Source of the DNA: Streptomyces sp. NBC_00370
GTDB taxonomy: Bacteria; Actinomycetota; Actinomycetes; Streptomycetales; Streptomycetaceae
Reading direction: 5' to 3'
DNA: 64,000 nt
Assembly (NCBI RefSeq): GCF_036084755.1
Contig: NZ_CP107968.1
Location: 4,123,501-4,187,500 of the forward strand
Shown here in pieces: positions 42,707 through 51,777 of the stretch. Below the pieces are notes generated by a model. That model was given only the letters and a program-made list of their open reading frames with translations. It was not told the DNA's origin and did no database searches. Position 1 is the first letter of the stretch, and each line of letters starts with the position of its first letter. Position numbers and translations under genes: made by a program.

Positions 42707-43950
42707 GTGGCAGCGGCGGCGAGGGCCAGCGCCTCGCCGGTCAGCGGGGCGTTCAGATAGCGGGCCACCCGCACCAGATGCGCCCGCTCGCCCGCCGGTT
42801 CCGCGTCGAGGCCCGGCAGCGAGGCCTGGTCCTCGCGGGGGCGCGGCGGACGGCCCACGCTCAGCGCGTCGGCGGCGCCGCGCAGCGAGGCCGCCACGAT
42901 CAGCGCGGCCCGGTCCGCCTCGTCGAGCCCGGCCCGGTCCGCGACCTCGGTCGCCGCGCTGACGACGGCCGGGTCGACCCAGGGCCGCAGGGTCAGCTGA
43001 CCGTCACGGATCTCCAGGCCGCGCCTGGCCGTGCGCCACTCCAGGTCGCGGAAGGCCAGCCGCTCGGTCCAGGCGGACGGCGGCGCTTCGAGGGCCAGCC
43101 GCTCGTCGGCCAGATACGCCACGTCCCACAGCGGCCGCAGGGCCTGGTAGTCGCGGCGGCGCCGGGTCCAGGCGGCGGACGCCGGGCTGGCGAAGCCCGC
43201 GGTGATCAGGGCGGCGCCGAGCGCGGCGAAGACCGGGCCGAGCGCCGTACTGAGCCAGTCCGTGCCGGTCACACCGGCGGCGGCCGTCGTGATCGCGACG
43301 AGCTTGCACAGCACGTATCCGCAGGCGACGACGGCGCCGAGGGCGATCAGCCGGATACCGCGGCGCAGCGGTCCCTCCGGCAGCCGGGCGGCGTGGCCGA
43401 GGCAGACCCGGCCGATGTCGATCAGCGCGAACCCGAACCCGGCCTGGTAGAGGACGAGGAACGCGGCGATGAGCCCGCTCGTGGCGAAGGTGGTGTCGAA
43501 CGTCAGGGGTGTTTCAGGGCGGTGGGCGCCACCGGTGAGGAACAGCACGGTCATGGCGGCGGCCAGCGCGGCGAACACGGCGAGGCGCTTGCGCACCTGG
43601 CGCCACGTGACGGTGGTGGCCGCGTCCCAGATCCCCTCGTCGGGACGGTCCTTGGGCGGGGTCCAGATCCGGGCGAGCGCCACGGCGCCCGCGGAGAAGC
43701 CGGTGATGCCCAGGTAGACGAAGAGGGTGGCGAGGTTGCCGCGGTGCGCCGCCCGGTCGATCAGCCGGTAGAGCACGGGCGACGCCACGACGAAGGCGAG
43801 GGCGGGCGCCGTGATCGTGAGGGCGACGACGAGCAGCCCGGGGGACGGATCGCGGTACCAGGCGCGGAGTTTGAGCACGGCAACGGCCACGGCCACCGTT
43901 CCGATGCCGAGGTAGACGACATTGAACGGTGTGTCGGGTATGTCAGACAT
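42703..43950 (-). CDS. MAB_1171c-type putative transporter
   Basis: A 415-aa membrane protein with about seven helices in the first 260 residues (for example NVVYLGIGTVAVAVAVLKL, GLLVVALTITAPALAFVVAS, KRLAVFAALAAAMTVLFLTGG), then a cytoplasmic domain beginning RRRRDYQALRPLWDVAYLAD and WTERLAFRDLEWRTARRGLEI. This two-part layout is that of the MAB_1171c family found in actinomycete loci beside XRE and ImmA/IrrE-like genes, as here. Substrate unknown. It overlaps the ImmA/IrrE gene by 8 bp. Confidence 0.8.
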   Translation of the reverse strand: MSDIPDTPFNVVYLGIGTVAVAVAVLKLRAWYRDPSPGLLVVALTITAPALAFVVASPVLYRLIDRAAHRGNLATLFVYLGITGFSAGAVALARIWTPPKDRPDEGIWDAATTVTWRQVRKRLAVFAALAAAMTVLFLTGGAHRPETPLTFDTTFATSGLIAAFLVLYQAGFGFALIDIGRVCLGHAARLPEGPLRRGIRLIALGAVVACGYVLCKLVAITTAAAGVTGTDWLSTALGPVFAALGAALITAGFASPASAAWTRRRRDYQALRPLWDVAYLADERLALEAPPSAWTERLAFRDLEWRTARRGLEIRDGQLTLRPWVDPAVVSAATEVADRAGLDEADRAALIVAASLRGAADALSVGRPPRPREDQASLPGLDAEPAGERAHLVRVARYLNAPLTGEALALAAAAT

Positions 43951-44500
43951 GCTGTCCTTTACGGTGCTCCAGCGCGGGCGCGAGCTGGGAGGTCGTACCG
44001 GCTCCCGGCGCCAGCATCAGGGCCCGGGTCAACTCGGCCCCCAGGATCTCCGCTTCCTCTTCCGCCGTGCCGTCGTAGTGCGAGCGGCCGAGCACGAGCC
44101 GGAGCATGTCGGCGTCGATGGTGGGCAGTTCGACCTCGTCGCCGGGCCCTTCGGGCGCGACCGCCAGATGGCCGCAGAGCAGATGGGCGAGTTCGTGGCA
44201 GATGATGTGGGCCCGGTGCAGCCCCGAGGTCTCCTGCTCGAAGTAGATGTAGTCGGTGTCGGCGCGGCGTTCGACGAAGCCCGACGGCTCGCCGACCCGC
44301 ATCCGGCGCGGGACCAGCCGGACGGGCCGCCCGGCCCGCTCGGCGACGACGGCGCACAGCTCCTCGACCGTGCCGAGGCGTGGCAGATCCAACTCCTTGA
44401 CCATGGCCCGCATTCGGCGGCGGGTACGTCCAAGATCTCGCACGTCATCCCCATCAACCGGCTGCCAGTGCCCCAACCGCGTCCGCCGGTAGTCGCTCAC
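43943..44500 (-). CDS. ImmA/IrrE-like metallopeptidase domain protein
   Basis: A 185-aa protein. The zinc-protease motif HELAH is in AHIICHELAHLLCGH near residue 103, with ERRADTDYIYFEQ before it and EEEAEILGAELTRALML as the third-ligand helix. ImmA/IrrE proteins cleave or sense partner repressors, and the XRE gene directly upstream is the obvious partner. The two overlap by 4 bp (ATGA, 44497-44500). Confidence 0.85.
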   Translation of the reverse strand: MSDYRRTRLGHWQPVDGDDVRDLGRTRRRMRAMVKELDLPRLGTVEELCAVVAERAGRPVRLVPRRMRVGEPSGFVERRADTDYIYFEQETSGLHRAHIICHELAHLLCGHLAVAPEGPGDEVELPTIDADMLRLVLGRSHYDGTAEEEAEILGAELTRALMLAPGAGTTSQLAPALEHRKGQHV

Positions 44501-44946
44501 GTCTCGGGCGCGTCGGGCAGCCCGACTGCCTTTCGCAGTTGTTCCACCACGGTGAGGGCAGCGTCCTGCATCTCGGGCGGCAGCCCGGCGGCCCGCATCG
44601 CGATGCGCTCCACTTTGGCATCCCGCAGTGTCTCAATTTTCCGCAGGTCCCGCTCGACGGCCTGAGCCGTGGCGGAGTCACTGAAGTAATCCAGCGGAAT
44701 TCCGAAGAATTTGGCGATCTTCACCGCATTCTCCAGGCTGGGCTTCTGGGTGCCTTTACGGAGGTTGCCGATGTATGTACCGCTCAGCCCCGTTCCGTCC
44801 GCGATTTCCGTATCGCGCCACGGCCGGCCAAGATCCTTCGGGTAGATCACCGAGATCACTCGCCGGAAGCGGGCGGCGAAGTCCAGCGGATCCGACGCTT
44901 CTGCCGCGTCCGGGCGTGGAGAATCGGTGGCCATGTGCCGGATCAT
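44497..44946 (-). CDS. XRE family regulator
   Basis: A 149-aa regulator. HTH: EIADGTGLSGTYIGNLRKGTQKPS, preceded by a variable N-terminus and followed by AVKIAKFFGIPLDYF and a C-terminal helical region. First gene of the five-gene leftward operon. ATG 44946 has GGGGAAGAG upstream; ATG 44934 has none. Likely autoregulates and is controlled by the downstream ImmA/IrrE protease. Confidence 0.85.
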   Translation of the reverse strand: MIRHMATDSPRPDAAEASDPLDFAARFRRVISVIYPKDLGRPWRDTEIADGTGLSGTYIGNLRKGTQKPSLENAVKIAKFFGIPLDYFSDSATAQAVERDLRKIETLRDAKVERIAMRAAGLPPEMQDAALTVVEQLRKAVGLPDAPET

Positions 44947-45064
44947 AGAACTCTTCCCCCACCGAGGGGGATCCCGCACCCCCGATGATCTACACGATCG
45001 TTGCGAATAAACCGGCTAAACGTCACAGAGGGCGCCGAATCGCTACTGCGGATCCGTAAAATAA

Positions 45065-45078
45065 TCAACTTTAGTTGA
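45065..45078. promoter_or_regulatory. Palindrome TCAACTTTAGTTGA
   Basis: Perfect 6-bp arms (TCAACT/AGTTGA) around TT, in an AT-rich patch about 120 bp upstream of the XRE operon and 400 bp upstream of the glucanase gene. Probable regulator-binding site; owner unknown. The rest of the 537-bp gap (44947-45483) holds no gene that I can support. Confidence 0.45.
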
Positions 45079-45331
45079 CTTTACCTCGGACCCAAGTGGA
45101 GGATCGGCACCTGTGGACGCTGGGCGTCTGCTGCCCCACGGGGGTGGGCAACAGCGCCCGGCGCCAAGGCATTTCGGCTTCCGCTCGGAGGCCGTGCCGC
45201 GTCGTGTTCACGCGACCCCCCGACCGGTCGAGGCATAGCTCCTCCCGGTCCCGCTCCTCCCGCTTCCTTCCGCCACCCGGCCCCGCGCTGCCGGATCCCG
45301 CACGTCCGGATCGCTGACGCCCTGTCACGCA

Positions 45332-45359
45332 TTGGATCTTGCAAGGAAAAGTATAGATT
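45332..45359 (+). promoter_or_regulatory. Candidate promoter of the glucanase gene
   Basis: TTGGAT (45332-45337), 16-nt spacer, TAGATT (45354-45359), about 125 bp before the GTG at 45484. Moderately good match to the housekeeping consensus. Confidence 0.45.
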
Positions 45360-45483
45360 CGACAAGGATGCATCAAGTTATTGCGCTCCTATGTCGCTGA
45401 GATTACGGTCCACCCTGCGCCGCCAGCCCCGACCTGTGTCAAACACGGCGTAGTCCGGCATTCCGTGCCGAAAGGAGCAGAAG

Positions 45484-48400
45484 GTGTTCCGTTCCATCCC
45501 AGAACCACTCCGAGAGCTACGACGTGTCCTCGTCCTGGTCGTCACGTCGGCGATGGTGGCCGCGGTCGGCCTCATCGCACTGGCGGTCCAGCCGGCGTTC
45601 GCCGCGGCGGCGGCCGCCGCGACCGGCGGTGGCGGGGCGAGCCTGCCGTACGCCGAGGTGCAGGCGGAGAACTCCGCCACCAACGGCACCGCGATAGGCC
45701 CGAGTTACGCGGCCGGACAACTGGCCGACGAAGCGTCGTACCGCAAGGCGGTGACCCTCCAGGGCACCGGGAAGTACGTCACGTTCACCACCCCCGTGGC
45801 GACCAACTCCATCGACTTCCGCTACAGCATCCCGGACACCTCGGGCGGTTCGGTGTACAGCGCACCCCTGTCGCTTTACATCAACGGCACCAAGCAGCCG
45901 GACTTCAGCCTGACGAACGCATACAGCTGGTACTACGGCAGTTACCCGTTCACCAACTCCCCCGGCAGCAACCCGCACCACTTCTACGACGAGGCGCACC
46001 GGCTGCTCCCGACGTCGTACCCGGCGGGCACCACCTTCAAGTTGCAGGTCGACGCGGGCGACACCGCGTCCTCGTACACGATCGACTTCGCCGACTTCGA
46101 GCAGGTCGGCGCGGCCCTCCCGCAGCCGTCGGGCTCGGTCTCGGTGACCAGCAAGGGCGCGGACGCGAGCGGCGTCAGCGACTCGACCAGCGCCTTCAAC
46201 GCCGCCGTCAGCGCGGCGGGTTCGGGCGGCACCGTATGGATCCCGCCGGGCACGTACAAGATCCCCGGCCACATCAGCGTCAACAACGTGACGGTCGCGG
46301 GCGCCGGTATGTGGTACTCGACCGTGACCGGCGCGGCGCCCGGCTTCTACGGCAACTCGGCGCCCAGCCCGAGCACCAACGTCCATCTCAAGGACTTCGC
46401 GATCTTCGGCGATGTCCAGGAGCGGGACGACAGTGCCCAGGTCAACGGGATCGGCGGGGCGATGAGCAGCTCCACCGTGTCGAGCCTGTGGATCGACCAC
46501 ATGAAGGTCGGCGCCTGGATGGACGGCCCGATGACGGGGCTGACCTTCAGCGGCATGCGGATCCGCGACACCACGGCCGACGGCATCAACTTCCACGGCG
46601 GCGTCACCAACTCGGCCGTCACCAACAGCGAGTTGCGCAACACCGGTGACGACGGCATCGCGACCTGGGCGGATTCCGCCCTCGGCGCCGACGCCAACAT
46701 CACGATCTCCGACAACACGGTCGAGACACAGATCCTCGCCAACGGCATCGCGATCTACGGCGGTCACGACAACACCGTCAGCGGCAACCTCGTCCAGGAC
46801 ACCGGGCTCGCCCAGGGCGGCGGCATCCATGTCGGGCAGCGGTTCACCTCGACGCCCGTCGGTACGACCACCATCGCCAACAACACCATGATCCGTGACG
46901 GCGGGCTCGACCCGAACTGGCAGTTCGGCGTCGGCGCCCTGTGGTTCGACGGCAGCCAGGGCGCCATCACCGGGCCGATCAACGTGACCAACGCGCTGAT
47001 CGAGCAGAGCCCGTACGAGGCGGTCCAGTGGGTCGAGGGCACGATCAGCGGGGTCAACCTCAACAACGTGACCATCGCGGGCACCGGCACCTTCGCCCTG
47101 CAGGAACAGACCGGCGGAGCGGCCAAGTTCACCAACGTCACGGCGACCGGGGTCGGTGCCTCCTCCCCGGTGTACAGCTGTGAGGGCGGCAACTTCGTGG
47201 TGACCGACGGCGGCGGCAACTCCGGCATCAGCGGGACGCCGATCTGCGGCCCGTGGCCCGCGCCGGTCTTCCCGCCGTACCCGGCCGAAGGCGTGACGGC
47301 CACCCCGAGCGCGCTGAACTTCGGTTCGGTCGCGACCGGTTCGACCAGCACGGCGCAGACGGTGACGGTCTCCAACCCGACCAGCTCGGCCGCCAGTGTC
47401 TCCTCGGTCGCCGCTTCGGGCGACTTCACCCAGACCAACACGTGCGGCTCGTCCATCGCGGCGCACGGCTCGTGCGCCGTCAGCGTGAAGTTCGCCCCGA
47501 CGGCGACCGGCACCCGCAGTGGCACCCTGACGGTCAACGCCGGCGGGAACAACAACACGGTCACCCTGTCCGGCACCGGCACAGCGCCGGGCCCGGTGCT
47601 CGGCGCCACCCCGGGCGGACTCTCGTTCGCCGCGACGGTGGTCGGCTCGTCGGCCACGGCGCAGACCGTGACGGTCACCAACTCCGGCACCACATCGGCG
47701 ACCGTCTCGAACGTCGCCGTCACCGGTGACTTCAGCCAGACCAACAACTGCTCCACCGTGGCGGTCGGCGCTTCCTGCGCCGTGACCGTCGGGTTCAAAC
47801 CGACGGCGGGCGGCTCGCGTGCGGGCACCCTGACCGTCACCAGCAACGCCAACAACAGCCCGACCACCGTCGGACTGAGCGGCAGCGGCATCGACAGCTC
47901 CACCAACATCGCGGCGGGGCAGCCCGCTTCGGCGAGCTCCAGCAGCAGCCCGTACGTGCCGGGGAACCTCACCGACCCGGACGCCTCGACGTACTGGGAG
48001 AGCAGCGGTTCGCTCCCGCAGTGGGCCCAGGTCGACCTCGGCAAGAACTACAGCGTCGGCAAGGTCGTCCTCAAGCTGCCGCCGGCCGCCGCCTGGTCCG
48101 CCCGTACCGAGACCCTGACGGTGCAGGGCTCGACGGACGGCTCGTCCTTCTCCACGATCGTGGGATCCGCCGGGCACCTCTTCGACCCGAGCGCCAACAA
48201 CAACACGGTCACCATCCCGTTCAGCGCCACCACCGCCCGCTATCTGCGGGTCAACATCAGCGCCAACAGCGGCTGGGCAGCGGCCCAGTTGTCCGACTTC
48301 GAGGTGTTCCCCAGCGGCAGCGGCGGTACGTCCACACCGGCGACGCTGACGACGGGGCCCTCCTCGCTCACCTTCGCGAGCCAGGCACCCGGCACCACCA

Positions 48401-49065
48401 GCGCGGCGCAGACGGTCACCGTCAGCAACACCGGAACGGCGGCAGCTGCCGTCTCCTCCGTCGTCGCTTCGGGTGACTTCACGCAGACCAACACCTGCGG
48501 CTCGTCCATCGCCGCCGGCGGCACCTGCTCGGTCGCCGTCAAGTTCACCCCGACAGCGGCGGGCACCCGCACCGGCACTCTCACCCTCACCAGCAACGCG
48601 TCGAACAGCCCCACCACCGTGGCGCTGACCGGCACCGGCACCGGCACGGTCAGCACCAACCTGGCCGCCGGCAAGGCCACCACCGAGTCCAGCCACAGCG
48701 ACGTCTACCCGTCGTCGAACGTGACGGACAACAACCAGAGCACCTACTGGGAGAGCGCCAACAACGCGTTCCCGCAGTGGGCGCAGGTGAATCTCGGCTC
48801 GGCACAGAGCGCGAGCCGCGTCGTACTCGAACTCCCCGCCGGCTGGGGAGCCCGTAACCAGACGCTGACCCTGTCGGGCAGCACCGACGGCACCACCTTC
48901 ACCACCGTCAAGGCCTCGGCCACCTACTCCTTCAACCCGACCGCCGACAACAAGGTGACCATCACCTTCCCTGCCACCACCCAGCGCTACTTCCGGGTGA
49001 CGGTCACGGCCAACACCGAATGGCCGGCGGGACAGCTGTCGGAGTTCCAGGTCTGGAACAACTGA
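45484..49065 (+). CDS. Secreted GH87-type alpha-1,3-glucanase (mycodextranase) with duplicated C-terminal modules
   Basis: A 1193-aa exported protein. Signal peptide to about 40. CBM6-like domain about 50-215 (YAEVQAENSATNG). Right-handed beta-helix about 215-590, in GH87 style, with RDTTADGINFHGG and RNTGDDGIATW supplying three Asp expected at the active site. Then choice-of-anchor-D type Ig modules at about 602 and 702, an F5/8 discoidin domain at about 806, a third Ig module at about 955 and a second F5/8 domain at about 1057. It probably degrades alpha-1,3-glucan of fungal walls or dental-type polymers. GTG 45484 follows AAAGGAG. Substrate is inferred from family. Confidence 0.8.
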   Translation: MFRSIPEPLRELRRVLVLVVTSAMVAAVGLIALAVQPAFAAAAAAATGGGGASLPYAEVQAENSATNGTAIGPSYAAGQLADEASYRKAVTLQGTGKYVTFTTPVATNSIDFRYSIPDTSGGSVYSAPLSLYINGTKQPDFSLTNAYSWYYGSYPFTNSPGSNPHHFYDEAHRLLPTSYPAGTTFKLQVDAGDTASSYTIDFADFEQVGAALPQPSGSVSVTSKGADASGVSDSTSAFNAAVSAAGSGGTVWIPPGTYKIPGHISVNNVTVAGAGMWYSTVTGAAPGFYGNSAPSPSTNVHLKDFAIFGDVQERDDSAQVNGIGGAMSSSTVSSLWIDHMKVGAWMDGPMTGLTFSGMRIRDTTADGINFHGGVTNSAVTNSELRNTGDDGIATWADSALGADANITISDNTVETQILANGIAIYGGHDNTVSGNLVQDTGLAQGGGIHVGQRFTSTPVGTTTIANNTMIRDGGLDPNWQFGVGALWFDGSQGAITGPINVTNALIEQSPYEAVQWVEGTISGVNLNNVTIAGTGTFALQEQTGGAAKFTNVTATGVGASSPVYSCEGGNFVVTDGGGNSGISGTPICGPWPAPVFPPYPAEGVTATPSALNFGSVATGSTSTAQTVTVSNPTSSAASVSSVAASGDFTQTNTCGSSIAAHGSCAVSVKFAPTATGTRSGTLTVNAGGNNNTVTLSGTGTAPGPVLGATPGGLSFAATVVGSSATAQTVTVTNSGTTSATVSNVAVTGDFSQTNNCSTVAVGASCAVTVGFKPTAGGSRAGTLTVTSNANNSPTTVGLSGSGIDSSTNIAAGQPASASSSSSPYVPGNLTDPDASTYWESSGSLPQWAQVDLGKNYSVGKVVLKLPPAAAWSARTETLTVQGSTDGSSFSTIVGSAGHLFDPSANNNTVTIPFSATTARYLRVNISANSGWAAAQLSDFEVFPSGSGGTSTPATLTTGPSSLTFASQAPGTTSAAQTVTVSNTGTAAAAVSSVVASGDFTQTNTCGSSIAAGGTCSVAVKFTPTAAGTRTGTLTLTSNASNSPTTVALTGTGTGTVSTNLAAGKATTESSHSDVYPSSNVTDNNQSTYWESANNAFPQWAQVNLGSAQSASRVVLELPAGWGARNQTLTLSGSTDGTTFTTVKASATYSFNPTADNKVTITFPATTQRYFRVTVTANTEWPAGQLSEFQVWNN

Positions 49066-49158
49066 TCCGACGCGCTCCACACCCGCCGCCGTACGCACCC
49101 GACCTTTTGCTACCCTTCGTCGCCAATCAGTTACCTTGCGTGACGAGCGGGAGCGTGT

Positions 49159-50463
49159 ATGAAGGTCGTCTGTGTCGGCGGCGGGCCCGCCGGTCTGTAC
49201 TTCTCGATCCTGATGAAGCGACAGGACCCGTCCCACGACATCACCGTCCACGAACGGAACCCGGCCGGCTCCACCTACGGCTGGGGCGTCACCTACTGGG
49301 CGGGGCTCATCGAGAAACTCCACGTCCACGACACCGAGTCGGCGCGCACCATCGGCGAGCACTCGGTCCGCTGGAGCGACGGCGTCGCCCATGTCGGCGG
49401 CGTCAGGACCGTCCACCACGGCGACGAGGGCTTCGGCATCAGCCGCCGCACGCTGCTCGACATCCTCGCCGAACGGGCCAGGGCCCTCGGCGTGCGGGTC
49501 GAGTTCGAGAGCGAGATCACCGACCTCGCGCAACTGCCCGACGCCGATCTGGTGGTGGCGGGCGACGGCGTCAACAGCGCACTGCGCGAGCAGCACGCCG
49601 CGCACTTCGGCCCCGCCGCCGCACCCGGCCGCAACGTCTACAGCTGGCTCGGCACCACCAAGGTCTTCGACTCCTTCACCTTCGCCTTCGTCGATACCCC
49701 GCACGGCTGGATCTGGTGCTACGGCTACGGGTTCGACGCCGACCGGAGCACCTTCATCGTCGAGTGCTCCCCTGCCACCTGGGCCGGCCTCGGGCTGGAC
49801 CGGGCGACCGAGGCCGAAGGCCTCGCCGTACTGGAGGCGCTGTTCGCCGAACCCCTCGAAGGGCACCGGCTGATCGGGCGGGAGCACGCCGACGGTACGG
49901 CGCAGTGGCTCACGTTCCGCACGCTCACCAACCGGGCGTGGTCGCACGGCCGTCTCGTCCTGCTCGGCGACGCCGCCCACACCACCCACTACTCGATCGG
50001 CGCCGGCACGACCCTCGCGCTGGAGGACGCCATCGCCCTGGCGGACGCGCTGCGCGGCAGCGGGCCGGGGAGCGGCGGCCCGGGGAGCAGCGGGCCGGGT
50101 GGCGCGGCCGAACTACCGTCAGCGCTCGCCCGGTACGAGCGGGAGCGGCGCGCCGCCCTGCTCTCCGTACAGAGCGCGGCCCGCTACAGCGCCCAGTGGT
50201 ACGAGAACCTGCCCCGCTACCTCGGCCTCCCGCCCCGGCAGATGTTCGCGCTGCTCGGCCAGCGGCACTCCCCGCTGCTGCCGCACCTGCCGCCGCGGCT
50301 GTACTACCGACTCGACCAACTGGCAGGTCGGTTGGGCCCGCTGCGCACACTCAAGCGCTGGCTCGGCCCGCGGCTGGCGCGGACCGTGCACGCCCGGCGG
50401 GCGATCCCGGCAAGCCGGCAGCCGATGGCGGAGCAGCCCGCCGAGGTGTCGCGCGCCGACTGA
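49159..50463 (+). CDS. FAD-dependent aromatic monooxygenase-like protein
   Basis: A 434-aa flavoprotein. FAD-binding GxGxxG motif VVCVGGGPAGLYFS at the N-terminus, then STYGWGVTYW, and the second FAD motif RLVLLGDAAHTTHYSIGAG near residue 285. The TYGWGVTYW sequence resembles salicylyl-CoA 5-hydroxylase and anthraniloyl-CoA monooxygenase enzymes, so a CoA-linked aromatic substrate is possible. A Gly/Ser/Pro tandem loop (about 297-315) is unusual. No pathway partners are next to it. Confidence 0.85.
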   Translation: MKVVCVGGGPAGLYFSILMKRQDPSHDITVHERNPAGSTYGWGVTYWAGLIEKLHVHDTESARTIGEHSVRWSDGVAHVGGVRTVHHGDEGFGISRRTLLDILAERARALGVRVEFESEITDLAQLPDADLVVAGDGVNSALREQHAAHFGPAAAPGRNVYSWLGTTKVFDSFTFAFVDTPHGWIWCYGYGFDADRSTFIVECSPATWAGLGLDRATEAEGLAVLEALFAEPLEGHRLIGREHADGTAQWLTFRTLTNRAWSHGRLVLLGDAAHTTHYSIGAGTTLALEDAIALADALRGSGPGSGGPGSSGPGGAAELPSALARYERERRAALLSVQSAARYSAQWYENLPRYLGLPPRQMFALLGQRHSPLLPHLPPRLYYRLDQLAGRLGPLRTLKRWLGPRLARTVHARRAIPASRQPMAEQPAEVSRAD

Positions 50464-50500
50464 GCCGAAGCCGCCGAACTCGGTGGCTGTGCCAAGGGTC

Positions 50501-50529
50501 TTGACTCCCGTCCTGGTCTAGTCCAATCT
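50501..50529 (+). promoter_or_regulatory. DasR-like dre site overlapping the chitinase promoter
   Basis: CCTGGTCTAGTCCAAT (50512-50527) matches the DasR consensus ACTGGTCTAGACCACT at 13 of 16 positions. It lies just after TTGACT (50501-50506) and covers the -10 region (CAATCT, 50524-50529), so binding would block transcription. This is the known arrangement for GlcNAc-controlled chitinase genes in Streptomyces. Confidence 0.65.
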
Positions 50530-50595
50530 CGGGGGCGCGCCGTCAAGGCGTCTGCCTTGATGGCGTCCCCCCACTGTCATCGAGAGGACAAGATC

Positions 50596-51630
50596 ATGCG
50601 TCGACGTACCCCCGCCACGTCACGCCGGACGATCGCCACGTCCCGCACCGCCGCGCGGCTGGCCGCAGCGGCGGCCGTACTCGCCCTCGCCGGCGCCGCC
50701 ACGGGCGCCGCGTCGGCGGCCACCGCCGCCGCCCCCGCTTCCGTACGGCCGGACGCGGCGGCAAGCTTCGCCCCGTACACCGACATGTCCAACTCGCAGG
50801 AAGGCCTGCTGGACACCGCGATAACCCAGCACGGTGTGCGGACCTTCACCGCCGGATTCGTCATCGGCTCGGGCTGCAACCAGATCTGGGGAGACACGCT
50901 GCCCGTCGGCGACGACTCCTTCACCGACCCGCTCATCGAGAAGGCCCAGTCCGAGGGCGCCTCCGTCATCGTCTCCTCGGGCGGCGCCGCAGGGCTGCCG
51001 CTCGCCTGGAGCTGTACGGACCAGAGCGCGATCACCGCCGGCTACCAGAAGATCATCGACTCGTACCACCCCAGCTCCCTGGACTTCGACATCGAGGGCG
51101 GGGCCATCGCCGACACCGCGGCCGCCACCCGCAACATGACGGCGATGAAGAGCCTCAAGGACGCCAACCCCGGTCTGACGTTCTCGGTCACCCTGCCCGT
51201 ACTGCCGGACGGACTGACCGCGGACGGCGTCAACATCATCAAGGCCGCCAAGGACGCGGGCGTCAAGATCGACGTCGTGAACATCATGACGATGGACTAC
51301 TACCAGGGCTCCCAGGACATGGGGCAGGCCGCGATCAGCGCCGCGACCAGCACCCTCGCCCAACTCCGGTCCGTCGATGCGAGCTACGGCTACGACAACC
51401 TCGGGATCACCCCGATGATCGGGGTCAACGACGACGGTTCGGTCTTCACCACGGACAACGCGTCCACGGTCAAGGACTGGGCATCGGCCAACGGCGTGGG
51501 ACGGCTGTCGTACTGGTCGATCAACCGCGACCAGTCCTGCGGCGCCGGATCGGTCGGCGCCGCCGCATCGCCCACGTGCAGTGGCGTCTCGCAGAACCAG
51601 CTGGCCTTCACCGACATCTTCGGCTCCTGA
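50596..51630 (+). CDS. Secreted GH18 chitinase
   Basis: A 344-aa exported enzyme. Signal peptide with a long Ala-rich core to about residue 45. Catalytic domain only, with no chitin-binding module: YTDMSNSQEG, FTAGFVIGSGCNQIWG, and the catalytic LDFDIEGG (DxDxE) near residue 167, then NIMTMDYYQG and RLSYWSINRD. Cysteines in the CSGV and SCTDQ segments may pair. It should hydrolyse chitin to short oligomers. GAGAGGACA precedes ATG 50596. A DasR-like site overlaps the promoter. Confidence 0.9.
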   Translation: MRRRTPATSRRTIATSRTAARLAAAAAVLALAGAATGAASAATAAAPASVRPDAAASFAPYTDMSNSQEGLLDTAITQHGVRTFTAGFVIGSGCNQIWGDTLPVGDDSFTDPLIEKAQSEGASVIVSSGGAAGLPLAWSCTDQSAITAGYQKIIDSYHPSSLDFDIEGGAIADTAAATRNMTAMKSLKDANPGLTFSVTLPVLPDGLTADGVNIIKAAKDAGVKIDVVNIMTMDYYQGSQDMGQAAISAATSTLAQLRSVDASYGYDNLGITPMIGVNDDGSVFTTDNASTVKDWASANGVGRLSYWSINRDQSCGAGSVGAAASPTCSGVSQNQLAFTDIFGS

Positions 51631-51777
51631 CCGACCGCTGATCAGCACCTGACCGACACGAGACCCGCGCCACTCCTGGCCCCGTTCCCCCCGCCCGCAC
51701 CCGGCGCATAGGGTCGGTGGGGCCGGGAGCGGCGCGGTCCGCCTCCCCTGGCACCAGCCCTACCAGGAGGAAGCACT

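Noticed and set aside
45517..49989. A 1490-codon open frame on the minus strand opposite the glucanase and monooxygenase genes
   Set aside because: It is a shadow of GC-rich codon bias; the translation is Val/Arg/Gly-rich with no domain, while the plus-strand genes have clear motifs.
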